The notes beneath the pieces are model-generated. The model had not been told where the DNA came from and did no database searches. It was given only the letters and a program-made list of their open reading frames with translations. 64,000 nt of DNA, taken from positions 784,944 to 848,943 of the forward strand of contig NZ_BMXJ01000001.1 of NCBI RefSeq assembly GCF_014651695.1. Reading direction: 5' to 3'. This DNA comes from Nocardiopsis terrae. GTDB taxonomy: Bacteria; Actinomycetota; Actinomycetes; Streptosporangiales; Streptosporangiaceae. The translations under genes were made by a program, and so were the position numbers. Positions 31,915-40,669 of this stretch are shown piece by piece (within the stretch, counting starts at the first letter, position 1; every line of letters starts with the position of its first letter).

Positions 31915-32694
31915 ATGGCCCACATCCTGCACCTGACCGAACTCTCCCGCTGGCGGTCCGGCGGGGACGTCGAAGCCGAATCCCTCCGCACCCAGGGTTT
32001 CCTGCACGCCTCACCCGACGACGCCACCCTGCTCGCGGTGGCGAACGCCTTCTACCCCGAACCCGCCGAGCCCCTGGTGGTCCTGGTCGTGGACACCGAC
32101 CTGGTCGACGCCGAGGTCAGGTGGGAGGCCGCCGACCCCGCTCCCCCGCCCGGGGCGCCCGAAGGGGTGCTCTTCCCCCATGTCTACGGGCCGGTCCCGC
32201 GCCGCGCGGTGGTGGGAGTACGCCACCCGCGCCAGGACCCCGGGGGCCGGTACACCGCCTTCGAGGAGCGGCCCGGGACCGCGGAGGAGCTGGATCTGCT
32301 GCCCCACCCCGAGGGCGGCTGGTACCGGCGGACCTGGCGCCCCGGAACGGAGGTCCATGCTGCGGGCTATCCGGGACCCCGACCCACCGCCACCGGCATC
32401 CAGTTCCTGCTCGGGCCCGGCGAGGTGTCGCGCTGGCACCGGTTGCGCTCGGACGAGATGTGGGTCTTCAACCGGGGCCGACCGCTGCGGCTGGAGTTCG
32501 GCGGCACGGGCGGGGCCCCCGAACCCGCCGACGGCTTCGTTCTGGGGCCGGGAACCGGGGAGGGCGAACACCTCCAGGTCCTGGTCCCGGCCGGCACCTG
32601 GCAGAGCGCCCGCCCGCTGGACGGGGAGTCCCTGGTCAGCTGCTTCGTCTCACCCGGGTTCGACTTCGCCGACTTCGAGACCGCCCCGGACTAA
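31915..32694 (+). CDS. DUF952 - cupin (DUF985) fusion protein
   Basis: The 259-residue protein joins two domains that are usually separate. Residues 1-105 are DUF952 (ILHLTELSRW, then TQGFLHASPDDATLLAVANA, and FPHVYGPVPRRAVV). Residues 120-259 are the cupin_5/DUF985 domain (LLPHPEGGWYRRTWRP, TATGIQFLLGPGEVSRWHRL with the cupin His, VLVPAGTWQSARP and SCFVSPGFDFADFE). Neither has an established reaction; cupin_5 proteins bind a metal and possibly a sugar ligand. It begins ten bases after the preceding stop. The fusion suggests that the two domains act on one substrate. Confidence 0.85.
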   Translation: MAHILHLTELSRWRSGGDVEAESLRTQGFLHASPDDATLLAVANAFYPEPAEPLVVLVVDTDLVDAEVRWEAADPAPPPGAPEGVLFPHVYGPVPRRAVVGVRHPRQDPGGRYTAFEERPGTAEELDLLPHPEGGWYRRTWRPGTEVHAAGYPGPRPTATGIQFLLGPGEVSRWHRLRSDEMWVFNRGRPLRLEFGGTGGAPEPADGFVLGPGTGEGEHLQVLVPAGTWQSARPLDGESLVSCFVSPGFDFADFETAPD

Positions 32695-32713
32695 CGGCCA
32701 CCGGCGCAGGCCC

Positions 32714-33361
32714 TCAGCCCGCCCTCGCCCCGATCCGGTCAGCGAGGTCGCCGTCGCGGGCGACCCGGGTCAGGCCCGCAGCGAGTGCGGCCATGTCCTC
32801 GCCGTCCACGAGCCTGCCGAGCTTCTCCTCGTCCGCGGGCAGCCCCACCTGCTCGGCCCCGCTACGGGCGAGCTTGTCGGTGTAGGGGCGGAGCCAGGGC
32901 CACACCGCCTGGGCCTCGCGGCAGAACATCGCGGCACCCGTGGGGCCGATACCCGGAAAGGCGCGCAGCCCGGACTCCAGGCGGCTCCGGTCCCGCTCCG
33001 CGCTCTCAGCGAGTCGGCGCAGGTCACCCCGGTACTCGTCGCGCACCAGGTCGGCGCACTCACCCAGCCGGGTGGCGGTGCTCTCGTCATAGCGGACGTA
33101 GTGTCCGCGCCCCAGCGCGTCGACGCGGCCCTGCCAGCCCAGCGAGGCCGTTCCGTCCGGGGTCGTGGCGCCCGCCCTGTTGAGCTCGCGCGCGGCCGCG
33201 ACCGCGATCCGCGCCGAGATCCGGGTGGACAGCAGGTTCACCAGCACCAGCAACTGCCACAACGGGGCCGGTTGGTCCGCCATCCGGATCCCGGCCTCGG
33301 AGGCGAGGGTCCTCCCCGCCTCGTCGACGACGGCGCGGGCGATCTCCGTCTGCTTCGCCAT
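32714..33361 (-). CDS. HhH-motif endonuclease III-like protein (no Fe-S cluster)
   Basis: The 215-residue helical protein belongs to the actinobacterial HhH group annotated as endonuclease. LRAFPGIGPTGAAMFCREAQ is the helix-hairpin-helix plus following helix. The Asp/Lys active-site context of true EndoIII is not clear, and the C-terminal four-Cys cluster is absent. It could bind or nick DNA, or be a degenerate glycosylase. It is transcribed leftwards; a DnaA-box palindrome lies about 95 bases before its start. Confidence 0.65.
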   Translation of the reverse strand: MAKQTEIARAVVDEAGRTLASEAGIRMADQPAPLWQLLVLVNLLSTRISARIAVAAARELNRAGATTPDGTASLGWQGRVDALGRGHYVRYDESTATRLGECADLVRDEYRGDLRRLAESAERDRSRLESGLRAFPGIGPTGAAMFCREAQAVWPWLRPYTDKLARSGAEQVGLPADEEKLGRLVDGEDMAALAAGLTRVARDGDLADRIGARAG

Positions 33362-33456
33362 TCCGCTTCTCCTTCCACCACGGTGAGAGGACTCCGGTGG
33401 GGGCTACTACCCGGCCTGACCAGGGGCGGCACGATGTCGGGTCGAATTGCCAAGAC

Positions 33457-33477
33457 TTGTCCACAGCCTGTGGACAA
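33457..33477. promoter_or_regulatory. Paired DnaA boxes, copy 2 (perfect palindrome)
   Basis: TTGTCCACAG, one C, then its exact complement form a perfect 21-bp palindrome: two head-on consensus DnaA boxes. It lies upstream of the HhH gene and behind the PLDc_N gene. Confidence 0.7.
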
Positions 33478-33606
33478 CATTCCCCACCCCCCGGGCCCCG
33501 ACCGGAGAACGCACCCCGGTCACACCCGGACACGCGGGAGCCCCGGGCCGCGAAGGAACACCTCCGCACCCCGGGGCCCCGGCGGTCCCGCTCGGGTACG
33601 GCCGCC

Positions 33607-33990
33607 TCAGGCGTGGCCGAGGCCGGTCTGGTCGGGCGCGACGTCGCTGTGCTGCCCGACACTGCTCGGGACCGCGTGGCGGGCGCGACCCTTGTCGATC
33701 CCGAGGAACCGGTTGAGGTGGCCCTTCTTGCCGACCACGAACCAGGCCACCGCCCCGAACACCGGGAACCAGAGGATGAACAGCACCCACAGGAGTTTGC
33801 CGCCCCCCGTGGTGTCGCCGTCGGCCAGCGTGGAGATCAGCGCCGCGATCACCAGGACCAGCACGGCGAGGAGCACGATCAGGAGCAGAACGCCGGTGAT
33901 TCCGCCCATCCAGGCGACGGCGGGGCTGGTGTTGTCCGCCAACTCCGACAGCCTCGTCCGGTCCGCCAGCTCCGACAGGTTGGTGATCAT
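33607..33990 (-). CDS. PLDc_N-domain membrane protein
   Basis: The 127-residue protein has two membrane helices (GITGVLLLIVLLAVLVLVIA and LWVLFILWFPVFGAVAWFVV) connected by GDTTGGGK. The second helix plus VVGKKGHLNRFLG is the PLDc_N (phospholipase_D-nuclease N-terminal) pattern. It lacks a PLD catalytic domain and may be a small envelope protein. The ATG at 33990 is chosen because GGGGGAGA is seven bases upstream. The C-terminal 25 residues are polar and variable. Confidence 0.75.
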   Translation of the reverse strand: MITNLSELADRTRLSELADNTSPAVAWMGGITGVLLLIVLLAVLVLVIAALISTLADGDTTGGGKLLWVLFILWFPVFGAVAWFVVGKKGHLNRFLGIDKGRARHAVPSSVGQHSDVAPDQTGLGHA

Positions 33991-34345
33991 GTCTCCCCCA
34001 AGCAAAACGTGGTTGCCTCAATACACAGGGTAATAATCCAGGATGTTCAGGCACACACATTCCGACGCTTTCGGGCGATTCCTCGCATCAGCCTCCCCGA
34101 TTCCGATTCCGCGACCCCGCACAGACAGGGCCGACTACTTTCGGGTAGAGCCCCCCACCAGGCTTTTCCACTGCTTTACTGGAACCATGGGCGAGCTTCG
34201 GCGATCTGGCAGGTCCACCCCCACCCTCCGGCCCGGGATCAGCACCGGAAACGGTGACGGCGCGGGCACCCGTGACCACCGACCCGCGCACCCGGCCAGA
34301 ACGCTCCCGCCGACCGGGGGCGCCACCGCAGAGGCCGGGTGAGCG

Positions 34346-35071
34346 GTGCCCCGGAAACCCCGCTACCTCTGGCTGGCCGAACAACTACGCGAACCGATCC
34401 TCAACGGCGAGATGCCCCCCGGCACCCGGCTGCCCTCCCGCACCAGCCTGGCGCGCACCCACCGGGTCAGCGAACAGATATCCCGCACCGCGCTACGGCT
34501 CCTGGTCACCGAAGGGCTCGTCGAGGCACGTCCCGGCTCCGGGTACTTCGTCCGGCCCGTCCCCGAGGTCTTCCGGCTTTCCCGGACCGACGCCACCTCC
34601 GGCTCCGGGCTGGGACGGCTCAGCCGTGAACGGGTCAGCACCGAACAGGAACGCTGCACGGCGCCGCTGAGCTCCAGGCTCCGGCTCCGCGACGGCGAGC
34701 CCGTGTACCGCACCACCTCGCGGGGGCTGGCCTGCGACCGACCGGTCACCCTGCACCGGTCCTGGGAACCCGCGGTCCTCACCGCCGGAACCCTGCGCAC
34801 CCCCTTCGACGCCGCCGGCACCGGCCCCCTGGAACGCCTCGGCGCCGCCGGGTTCCCCGTGGACCGGGTCGTGGAGGAGGTCGGGGTCCGCGCCCTGCGC
34901 GACTCCGAGGCGGCGCTGCTGGGATCCGCCCCCGGGATGCCCGTGCTCGTCGTCGAACGCACCCACTACTGCGGCGACCGGCCCGTCGAGACCTCCGACC
35001 TCATCGGATCGGCCGAACAGTGCCGGCTCCTCTACAAACTGAGCCTCGCCCGGCCCCGCAGCCACGGGTAG
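34346..35071 (+). CDS. GntR-family regulator with UTRA domain (HutC-type)
   Basis: The 241-residue protein has a winged helix (SLARTHRVSEQISRTALRLL, with G-S-G-Y-F-V-R at the wing) and a UTRA ligand domain (PVYRTTSRGLACDRPVTLHRS, later LLGSAPGMPVLVVERTHYCG). UTRA regulators sense sugars, amino acids or histidine-pathway intermediates. The GTG start has no strong ribosome-binding site. No clear target operon is adjacent; the neighbours on both sides are on the other strand. Confidence 0.82.
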   Translation: MPRKPRYLWLAEQLREPILNGEMPPGTRLPSRTSLARTHRVSEQISRTALRLLVTEGLVEARPGSGYFVRPVPEVFRLSRTDATSGSGLGRLSRERVSTEQERCTAPLSSRLRLRDGEPVYRTTSRGLACDRPVTLHRSWEPAVLTAGTLRTPFDAAGTGPLERLGAAGFPVDRVVEEVGVRALRDSEAALLGSAPGMPVLVVERTHYCGDRPVETSDLIGSAEQCRLLYKLSLARPRSHG

Positions 35072-35080
35072 GCACAGCGA

Positions 35081-35126
35081 AGGGCGGTGGCCCACCCCCT
35101 CCGTGGAGGGGACGAACCACCGCCCT
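35081..35126 (+). terminator. Terminator after the UTRA regulator
   Basis: AGGGCGGTGG (35081-35090) pairs exactly with CCACCGCCCT (35117-35126), with a further GC-rich hairpin in the 26-base loop. It starts 10 bases after the stop codon. Confidence 0.75.
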
Positions 35127-35156
35127 CAGTCACCGCCCTAGACAGGGGGCGCTTGC

Positions 35157-35260
35157 GTTCGGGCGCCGGCAGGGTTTTGGAGGTGCCGGAGGTGGGATTG
35201 CGAGGAACGAGCCATCACACCGTAGGTGCCGAAAGTTCCTGCCCTCATTGGCGCCCGAAC
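35157..35260. ncRNA. Candidate structured RNA or regulatory element between GntR and asd
   Basis: GTTCGGGCGCC (35157-35167) pairs perfectly with GGCGCCCGAAC (35250-35260). The helix continues without gap on one side as GGCAGG (35168-35173) with CCTGCC (35238-35243), leaving a six-base bulge on the other. Inside are a CACC-GTA-GGTG hairpin (35218-35228) and a repeated AGGTGCC (35181 and 35224). It is too large and branched for a simple terminator, and it lies beyond the GntR terminator. The strand is not determined and no known family is recognised. Confidence 0.4.
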
Positions 35261-35299
35261 ACGGGCCGAAGCGCAGCGGAGGCCCAAGGCAAACACAAC

Positions 35300-36361
35300 C
35301 TAGCCCTGGGTGAACTCCCCGGCGACGACCTCGGCGATCTGCGCGGTGTTCAGCGCGGCGCCCTTGCGCAGGTTGTCCCCGCACAGGAAGAGGTCGAGCG
35401 ACTTCGGGTCGTCGATGGACTGGCGGATACGGCCGACCCAGGTCGGGTCGGTGCCCACGACGTCGTTCGGGGTCGGGAACTCGCCCTTGGCGGGGTCGTC
35501 CAGGACCTGGACGCCCTCGGCGGCACCGAGCAGCTTGCGGGCGTCGTCGGCGGCGACCTCGCTGTCGAAGGTCGCGTGCACGACCAGCGAGTGCGTGGTG
35601 ATGACCGGGACGCGCACACACGTCGCGGAGACGCGCAGGTCCGACAGGCCCAGGATCTTGCGGGACTCGTTGCGGACCTTCAGCTCCTCCGAGGACCAGC
35701 CGTCGTCCTTGAGCGAACCCGCCCACGGCACGACGTTGTAGGCCAGCGGCGCCGGGAACGGGCCGAGCTCGTCGACGGCCGAGCGCATGTCGCCCTGCTG
35801 GTCACCGAGGGTGCGGTCACCGCCCGCCTTGGCCATCTGGTCGCGCAGGACGTCGATGCCCTCCTGGCCGGCACCGGAGGCCGCCTGGTAGGAGGAGACC
35901 ACGAGCTCCCTGACGCCGTAGGCCCGGTGCAGGGCACCGACGGCCACGATCATCGACAGGGTCGTGCAGTTGGGGTTCGAGATGATGCCGCGCGGACGGT
36001 TGCGCACCTGGTCCGCGTTGACCTCGGGGACCACCAGCGGGACGTCGGGGTCCAGGCGGAACGCGCCGGAGTTGTCGACGGCGACCGCGCCGCGGGCGGC
36101 GGCGATCGGCGCCCACTCCTTGGACACCTCGTCCGGTACGTCGAACATGGCGACGTCGACGCCGTCGAAGACCTCGGGCGCCAGCGCCTGCACGACGACG
36201 TCCTCGCCGCGCACGCTCAGGACCTTGCCCGCGCTGCGCGGGGAGGCGACCAGACGGATCTCGCCCCACACGTTCTCACGCTGGGTGAGGATGTCGAGCA
36301 TGACGGTACCGACGGCGCCGGTCGCGCCGACGATGGCCAGGGTGGGAAGACGGTTGCTCAT
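35300..36361 (-). CDS. asd: Aspartate-semialdehyde dehydrogenase
   Basis: It reduces aspartyl phosphate to aspartate semialdehyde with NADPH, feeding lysine/diaminopimelate, threonine and methionine synthesis. The 353-residue protein has the N-terminal nucleotide loop [18 protein letters not shown] and the catalytic Cys in [34 protein letters not shown] and the active-site His region ([18 protein letters not shown]) follow. Its start overlaps the aspartokinase stop by four bases, so they are coupled. The unusual structured element at 35157 lies behind it. Confidence 0.95.
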   Translation of the reverse strand: MSNRLPTLAIVGATGAVGTVMLDILTQRENVWGEIRLVASPRSAGKVLSVRGEDVVVQALAPEVFDGVDVAMFDVPDEVSKEWAPIAAARGAVAVDNSGAFRLDPDVPLVVPEVNADQVRNRPRGIISNPNCTTLSMIVAVGALHRAYGVRELVVSSYQAASGAGQEGIDVLRDQMAKAGGDRTLGDQQGDMRSAVDELGPFPAPLAYNVVPWAGSLKDDGWSSEELKVRNESRKILGLSDLRVSATCVRVPVITTHSLVVHATFDSEVAADDARKLLGAAEGVQVLDDPAKGEFPTPNDVVGTDPTWVGRIRQSIDDPKSLDLFLCGDNLRKGAALNTAQIAEVVAGEFTQG

Positions 36362-37629
36362 CGGCCGGTACCTCCGTAGACGACAGCCTCGACCTGGTCG
36401 GCGTCGAGCTGGAACTCCCTGTGCGCGGCCTGCACGGCCGCGTCGACCTGGTCCTCCTCGACGATGACCGAGATGCGGATCTCCGAGGTGGAGATCATCT
36501 CGACGTTGGTGCCGGAGGAGGCGATCGAGTCGAAGAAACGCGCGGTGACGCCCGGGTACGAGCGCATGCCCGCCCCGATCAGCGAGACCTTGCCGATCTT
36601 GTCGTCGTAGCGGAGGGAGTCGTAGCCGACCTTCTCCTGGACCTTCTTCAGGGCGGCGACCGCCTCCTTGCCGAAGTCCTTGGGGACGGTGAACGAGATG
36701 TCCGTGCGGGAGGTGGAGACCGCCGACACGTTCTGCACGATCATGTCGATGTTGATCTCGGCGTCCGCGAGCGCCTTGAAGATCGTCGCGGCCTCACCGA
36801 CCTTGTCAGGGACGCCGACGACGGTGATCTTGGCTTCGCTCCGGTCGTGGGATACCCCGGAGATGATCGGCTGTTCCATGCCTTCGCTTTCCTCGACTTC
36901 CGAAACGATCCACGTTCCGGGCTTCTGGCTGAACGACGAGCGGACGTGCAAGGGGATGTTGTACTGGCGCGCGTACTCGACGCAGCGCAGGTGCAGGATC
37001 TTCGTGCCGCTGGCGGCCATCTCCAGCATCTCCTCGTAGGAGATCTGGGGAATCCGCTGAGCGGTGGGCACGACGCGCGGGTCGGCGGTGAACACGCCGT
37101 CGACATCGCTGTAGATCTCGCAGGCGTCCGCGCTGAGCGCGCCGGCGAGAGCGACGGCGGTGGTGTCGGAACCGCCACGACCCAGGGACGTGATGTCCTT
37201 CGTGTCCTGGGAGACGCCCTGGAACCCGGCGACGATACAGATCGCGCCCTCGCCCACGGCCTCCTGGATACGTCCGGGCGTCACGTCGATGATCTTGGCG
37301 TTGCCGTGCAACGACGTGGTGATGACGCCGGCCTGGGAACCGGTGAAGGAGCGGGCCTCGTAACCGAGGTTCTCGATGGCCATCGCCACGAGGGCCATCG
37401 ACATGCGCTCACCAGCGGTGACGAGCATGTCGAGCTCGCGCGCCGGCGGCATCGGAGAGACCTGTTCGGCCAGGTCCAGCAGTTCGTCGGTCGTGTCGCC
37501 CATGGCCGAGACCACGACCACGACGTCATGTCCCGCCTTTTTCTGAGCCACGATCCTTTGGGCTACTCGCTTGATGGCTTCCGCGTCAGCCACGGAAGAC
37601 CCACCGTACTTCTGCACGATTAGGGCCAC
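36358..37629 (-). CDS. lysC: Aspartate kinase
   Basis: It phosphorylates aspartate as the first step of the aspartate pathway. The 423-residue protein has the kinase signature [35 protein letters not shown] (phosphate loop) and [12 protein letters not shown]. Two C-terminal ACT domains ([18 protein letters not shown] and [20 protein letters not shown]) give feedback control by lysine and threonine. In actinobacteria an internal start yields a separate ACT-domain beta subunit; the Met in [12 protein letters not shown] sits where such a start is expected. The GTG start has AGGAG upstream. It leads the lysC-asd operon. Confidence 0.95.
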   Translation of the reverse strand: MALIVQKYGGSSVADAEAIKRVAQRIVAQKKAGHDVVVVVSAMGDTTDELLDLAEQVSPMPPARELDMLVTAGERMSMALVAMAIENLGYEARSFTGSQAGVITTSLHGNAKIIDVTPGRIQEAVGEGAICIVAGFQGVSQDTKDITSLGRGGSDTTAVALAGALSADACEIYSDVDGVFTADPRVVPTAQRIPQISYEEMLEMAASGTKILHLRCVEYARQYNIPLHVRSSFSQKPGTWIVSEVEESEGMEQPIISGVSHDRSEAKITVVGVPDKVGEAATIFKALADAEINIDMIVQNVSAVSTSRTDISFTVPKDFGKEAVAALKKVQEKVGYDSLRYDDKIGKVSLIGAGMRSYPGVTARFFDSIASSGTNVEMISTSEIRISVIVEEDQVDAAVQAAHREFQLDADQVEAVVYGGTGR

Positions 37630-37809
37630 GATCGATGCTCCTGAGGAGTTGGGATCAAGACAATTACCTATGGAGTGTAGCCAGCGACGCCCACCACACC
37701 CCTTCCGACCTGCGGAGGGAGGGCGTGGCGTCTTGACACACCAGCGCTCGGGCCTACCCGTTCGAACGGAGGTTACTCATGTTTCGACCAGATTACGGCC
37801 AAGTGTGAG

Positions 37810-38409
37810 CTAGAACTCCAGGCTTCGGCGGCCCTCGAAGGCGCGCCCGAGGGTGACCTCGTCGGCGTACTCCAGGTCGCCGCCGACGGGCAGTCCGCTG
37901 GCCAGACGGGTGACTTTCAGGCCCATGGGTTTGACCAGCCGCGCCAGATAGGTCGCGGTGGCCTCCCCTTCCAGGTTCGGGTCGGTCGCCAGGATCAGCT
38001 CGCTCACCTGGCCGTCGGCCAGGCGGGTCATGAGCTCCTTGACCCGCAGGTCGTCGGGGCCCACACCCTCGATGGGGCTGATGGCGCCCCCGAGCACGTG
38101 GTAGCGCCCCCGGAACTCGCGGGTGCGCTCGATGGCGACGACGTCCTTGGACTCCTCGACGACGCAGATGACTGCGAGGTCGCGGCGGGCGTCACGGCAG
38201 ATACGGCACTCGGTCTCTTCGGCGACGTTGCCGCAGATCGAACAGAAGCGAACCCGCTCCTTGACCTCGACGAGTGCGTTGACCAGGCGTTTGACATCCG
38301 CGTGTTCCGCGGACAGCAGGTGGAAGGCGATGCGTTGCGCGCTTTTCGGACCGACGCCGGGCAGCCGCCCGAGCTCGTCGATCAGATTCTGTACCGCGCC
38401 TTCGTACAT
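37810..38409 (-). CDS. recR: Recombination mediator protein RecR
   Basis: It helps load RecA at gaps, with RecF and RecO. The 199-residue protein has the HhH motif ([20 protein letters not shown]) and a four-Cys zinc finger ([20 protein letters not shown]). A Toprim domain ([18 protein letters not shown], then [20 protein letters not shown]) completes it. The ATG at 38409 gives the family's normal length. It lies about 200 bases after the YbaB gene, in the conserved dnaX-ybaB-recR order, although here dnaX is 4 kb away because other genes intervene. Confidence 0.96.
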   Translation of the reverse strand: MYEGAVQNLIDELGRLPGVGPKSAQRIAFHLLSAEHADVKRLVNALVEVKERVRFCSICGNVAEETECRICRDARRDLAVICVVEESKDVVAIERTREFRGRYHVLGGAISPIEGVGPDDLRVKELMTRLADGQVSELILATDPNLEGEATATYLARLVKPMGLKVTRLASGLPVGGDLEYADEVTLGRAFEGRRSLEF

Positions 38410-38609
38410 GCCTACCCACTCGGTCGGAACCGGGCCTGGACCCGGCGGGGCCACTCCTGCCCCGAACCCCACCGTATCGGGGGGCGGCGACCTCTTGGGA
38501 CCGCGCCCGGCCGGCCCCCGGCGCCGCCCCGGTGCCACGGGGGCGGCGGAGCGGCCGCAGGGGCCGGGCAGGGCGGGAAATCCGGGGCCGAAGACGGGCC
38601 CGGAGAATC

Positions 38610-38972
38610 CTAGAAGCCGGGGAGGCCGGGGATGCCTCCGCCGGGCATCCCACCGCCGAGCCCCTCGGCCAGCGGGCCCATCTTCTCCTGCTGCAGGCGC
38701 TCGACCTGGGCCTCGGCGTCGCGGATGGCCGCCAGGACCAGGTCGGCGACGGTCTGGGCGGTCTCCCCCGCGTCGGCGGGGTCGACGGCCTTGGGGTCGA
38801 CGGTGATGTCCTCGACCTGGCCGCGCCCGCTCAGCTTGACCTTGACCAGGCCGCCGCCGGAGCTGCCCTCGACCTCGGCCTCCTCCAGGGCCTGCTGGGC
38901 GTCGGCCAACTGCTGCTGCATCTGCTGGGCCTGCTGGAGCAGGGCCTGCATGTCCATTCCGCCAGGGTTCAC
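38610..38972 (-). CDS. YbaB/EbfC nucleoid-associated protein
   Basis: The 120-residue DNA-binding protein has the typical start [20 protein letters not shown]. The domain core is [20 protein letters not shown], followed by the helix [20 protein letters not shown] and a Gly/Met/Pro-rich tail. The GTG at 38972 is preferred because GAGGAG lies six bases upstream; the ATG five codons later is the alternative. It coats or bridges DNA and is regularly beside recR, as here. Confidence 0.9.
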   Translation of the reverse strand: MNPGGMDMQALLQQAQQMQQQLADAQQALEEAEVEGSSGGGLVKVKLSGRGQVEDITVDPKAVDPADAGETAQTVADLVLAAIRDAEAQVERLQQEKMGPLAEGLGGGMPGGGIPGLPGF

Positions 38973-39087
38973 GGCCGTCTCCTCGCCGCACACGTGGTGC
39001 TGTTCATCGCTGCCTGTCACTTGTCTGTGAGGGTAACCGGTCCGGCCGGGCGGGCTCGGCCGCGCGCACAACCCGCCGCGGAGGCGT

Positions 39088-39438
39088 TCACCGGGCGTTC
39101 GCGATGACCTGGTCGAGGGCCTGCCTGGTGTGCTCCAGACCGCGGATCGCCTCGCTCACCCGGACGCGTTCGGCGCACAGCCAGTCGAGCAGGTCCGGCG
39201 CGGGGTCCCCGCGCTCCTGGGCGTACACGCAGGGCAGCAGTTCGCGGATGGTCTCGGTGTTGAGTCCGGCTCCGAGGAGGCACTGGACGCGGTCGACCCG
39301 CTCCACCGCGTCCTCTCCGTACTCGCGGTGCCCCCCGGCGGTGCGTTCGGAGGTGAGGAGCCCCCGCTCCTCGTAGTAACGCAGCGAACGGGGGCTCGCC
39401 CCGCTCCGCGCGGACAGTTCACCGATACGCACGGCCAC
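39088..39438 (-). CDS. MerR-family regulator
   Basis: The 116-residue regulator has the N-terminal winged helix RIGELSARSGASPRSLRYYE and GLLTSERTAGGHREY, then a dimerisation coil. The C-terminal cysteines (Cys53, Cys69 and Cys87 in QCLLG, LPCVYAQ and WLCAE) could be sensory. It is divergent from an ene-reductase gene, with a candidate 20-bp-spaced promoter between them, the classic MerR arrangement. It therefore probably activates the reductase in response to electrophiles or oxidants (inference). Confidence 0.85.
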   Translation of the reverse strand: MAVRIGELSARSGASPRSLRYYEERGLLTSERTAGGHREYGEDAVERVDRVQCLLGAGLNTETIRELLPCVYAQERGDPAPDLLDWLCAERVRVSEAIRGLEHTRQALDQVIANAR

Positions 39439-39463
39439 CTCCGGTGAGCCTGGTCACGAACAC

Positions 39464-39495
39464 TTGAACCTCACATGGATGTCAGATTCTACGCT
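39464..39495 (+). promoter_or_regulatory. MerR-type promoter of the ene-reductase
   Basis: TTGAAC (39464-39469) and TACGCT (39490-39495) are 20 bases apart, longer than normal and typical for promoters that MerR proteins untwist. An imperfect repeat ACCTCACA-N-TGTCAG lies between. The start codon is at 39502, so the message would have almost no leader. Confidence 0.5.
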
Positions 39496-39501
39496 CACCT
39501 C

Positions 39502-40623
39502 ATGAACACACCGAACCAGTACCCGAACCCGTTGCTCGACACCTACGGACTCGGCTCCCTCCGCCTGCCCAACCGGGTGGTGATGGCCCCGATGACCAGG
39601 CTGCGCGCAGACCGGAGCGGGGTACCCGGCGACCTGATGGCCACCTACTACGCCCAGCGCGCCGAAGCGGGCCTGATCGTCTCCGAGGGGATCGCGCCCG
39701 ACGTACCGGGGCAGCAGTACCTGACCGAACCGGGCCTGTACACGGACGCGCAGGTCAGGGGGTGGCGCCGGGTGACCGACGCCGTACACGCCGCGGGCGG
39801 CCGGATCTTCGCCCAGCTCATGCACGCCGGCCGAAGCGGACACCCGGCCAACCGCCCCGACGGCGGGACCCCCGTGGGGCCCTCGGCCGTGCCCCGGACC
39901 GACCCGGTGCACACCCTGGACGGCAAGGTCGCTCCGGTCGCGCCCCGCGCCATGTCCGTCCGGGAGATCTCCGAAACCGTGGCCGCGTACGCGGGCGCCG
40001 CCCGCGCGGCACTGCGCGCGGGGTTCGACGGGGTCGAGATCCACGGGGCCAACGGCTACCTGCCGCACCAGTTCCTGGCCGACAACACCAATCTGCGCAC
40101 GGACGCCTACGGGGGCGGGACCTCCGGGCGGGTCCGGTTCCCCGTGGAGGTCACCGAGGCGGTCGCGGACGCCGTGGGGGCCGACCGGGTGGGGCTCCGG
40201 ATCTCCCCCGGCAACAGCCAGTTCGAGATGGTGGAACGCGACCCCGACCCGGTCTACCGGGAGCTGCTGCGCCTGGTCTCCCCGCTGGGACTCGCCTACC
40301 TGCACGTCACCGAGGACCCCGCCCGCACGGTGCTGGCCCGGGCCCGCCGCCTCTGGGAGGGCGCGCTGGTGGGCAACACCGGTGAGCACGAGGAGACCAC
40401 CGCCGAGAGCGCGACCGCGCTCGTCGCCGAGGGCCGGGCCGACCTGGTGTCCGTGGGACGGCCCTACATCGCCAACCCCGACGTGGTCGGACGGCTGGCG
40501 GCCCGGGTGCCCTGGGCGACGATCCGGGAGAAGGACTTCCACTACACGACCGGGCCGCGCGGCTACGTGGACTATCCGGGCCACAACGGCACCAAAGGGA
40601 ACTTTGTTGCACCGTTGACCTGA
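39502..40623 (+). CDS. Old Yellow Enzyme-family alkene reductase
   Basis: This FMN-dependent ene-reductase uses NAD(P)H to reduce activated C=C bonds of enals, enones, maleimides or nitro compounds. The 373-residue protein has VVMAPMTRLRADRSGVPGDL, FAQLMHAGRSGHP and FDGVEIHGANGYLPHQFLAD (the His/Asn pair that binds the substrate). TDAYGGGTSGRVRFPVEVTE and LVSVGRPYIANPD (FMN phosphate) complete the barrel. Similar proteins are NemA and XenA. The start follows the divergent MerR promoter directly. Confidence 0.92.
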   Translation: MNTPNQYPNPLLDTYGLGSLRLPNRVVMAPMTRLRADRSGVPGDLMATYYAQRAEAGLIVSEGIAPDVPGQQYLTEPGLYTDAQVRGWRRVTDAVHAAGGRIFAQLMHAGRSGHPANRPDGGTPVGPSAVPRTDPVHTLDGKVAPVAPRAMSVREISETVAAYAGAARAALRAGFDGVEIHGANGYLPHQFLADNTNLRTDAYGGGTSGRVRFPVEVTEAVADAVGADRVGLRISPGNSQFEMVERDPDPVYRELLRLVSPLGLAYLHVTEDPARTVLARARRLWEGALVGNTGEHEETTAESATALVAEGRADLVSVGRPYIANPDVVGRLAARVPWATIREKDFHYTTGPRGYVDYPGHNGTKGNFVAPLT

Positions 40624-40669
40624 TTTCACCAGCGAAAAGAGCGAGGGGTAGCGCGAATGTCACGTTCGG

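Noticed and set aside
35130-35726. Minus-strand 198-codon frame across the asd 3' end and the structured element
   Set aside because: It overlaps asd in another frame, is Arg/Gly/Pro-rich and crosses the hairpin element.
37630-37809. Lysine riboswitch upstream of lysC
   Set aside because: The 180-base leader is short, and I see none of the long conserved helices of that riboswitch.
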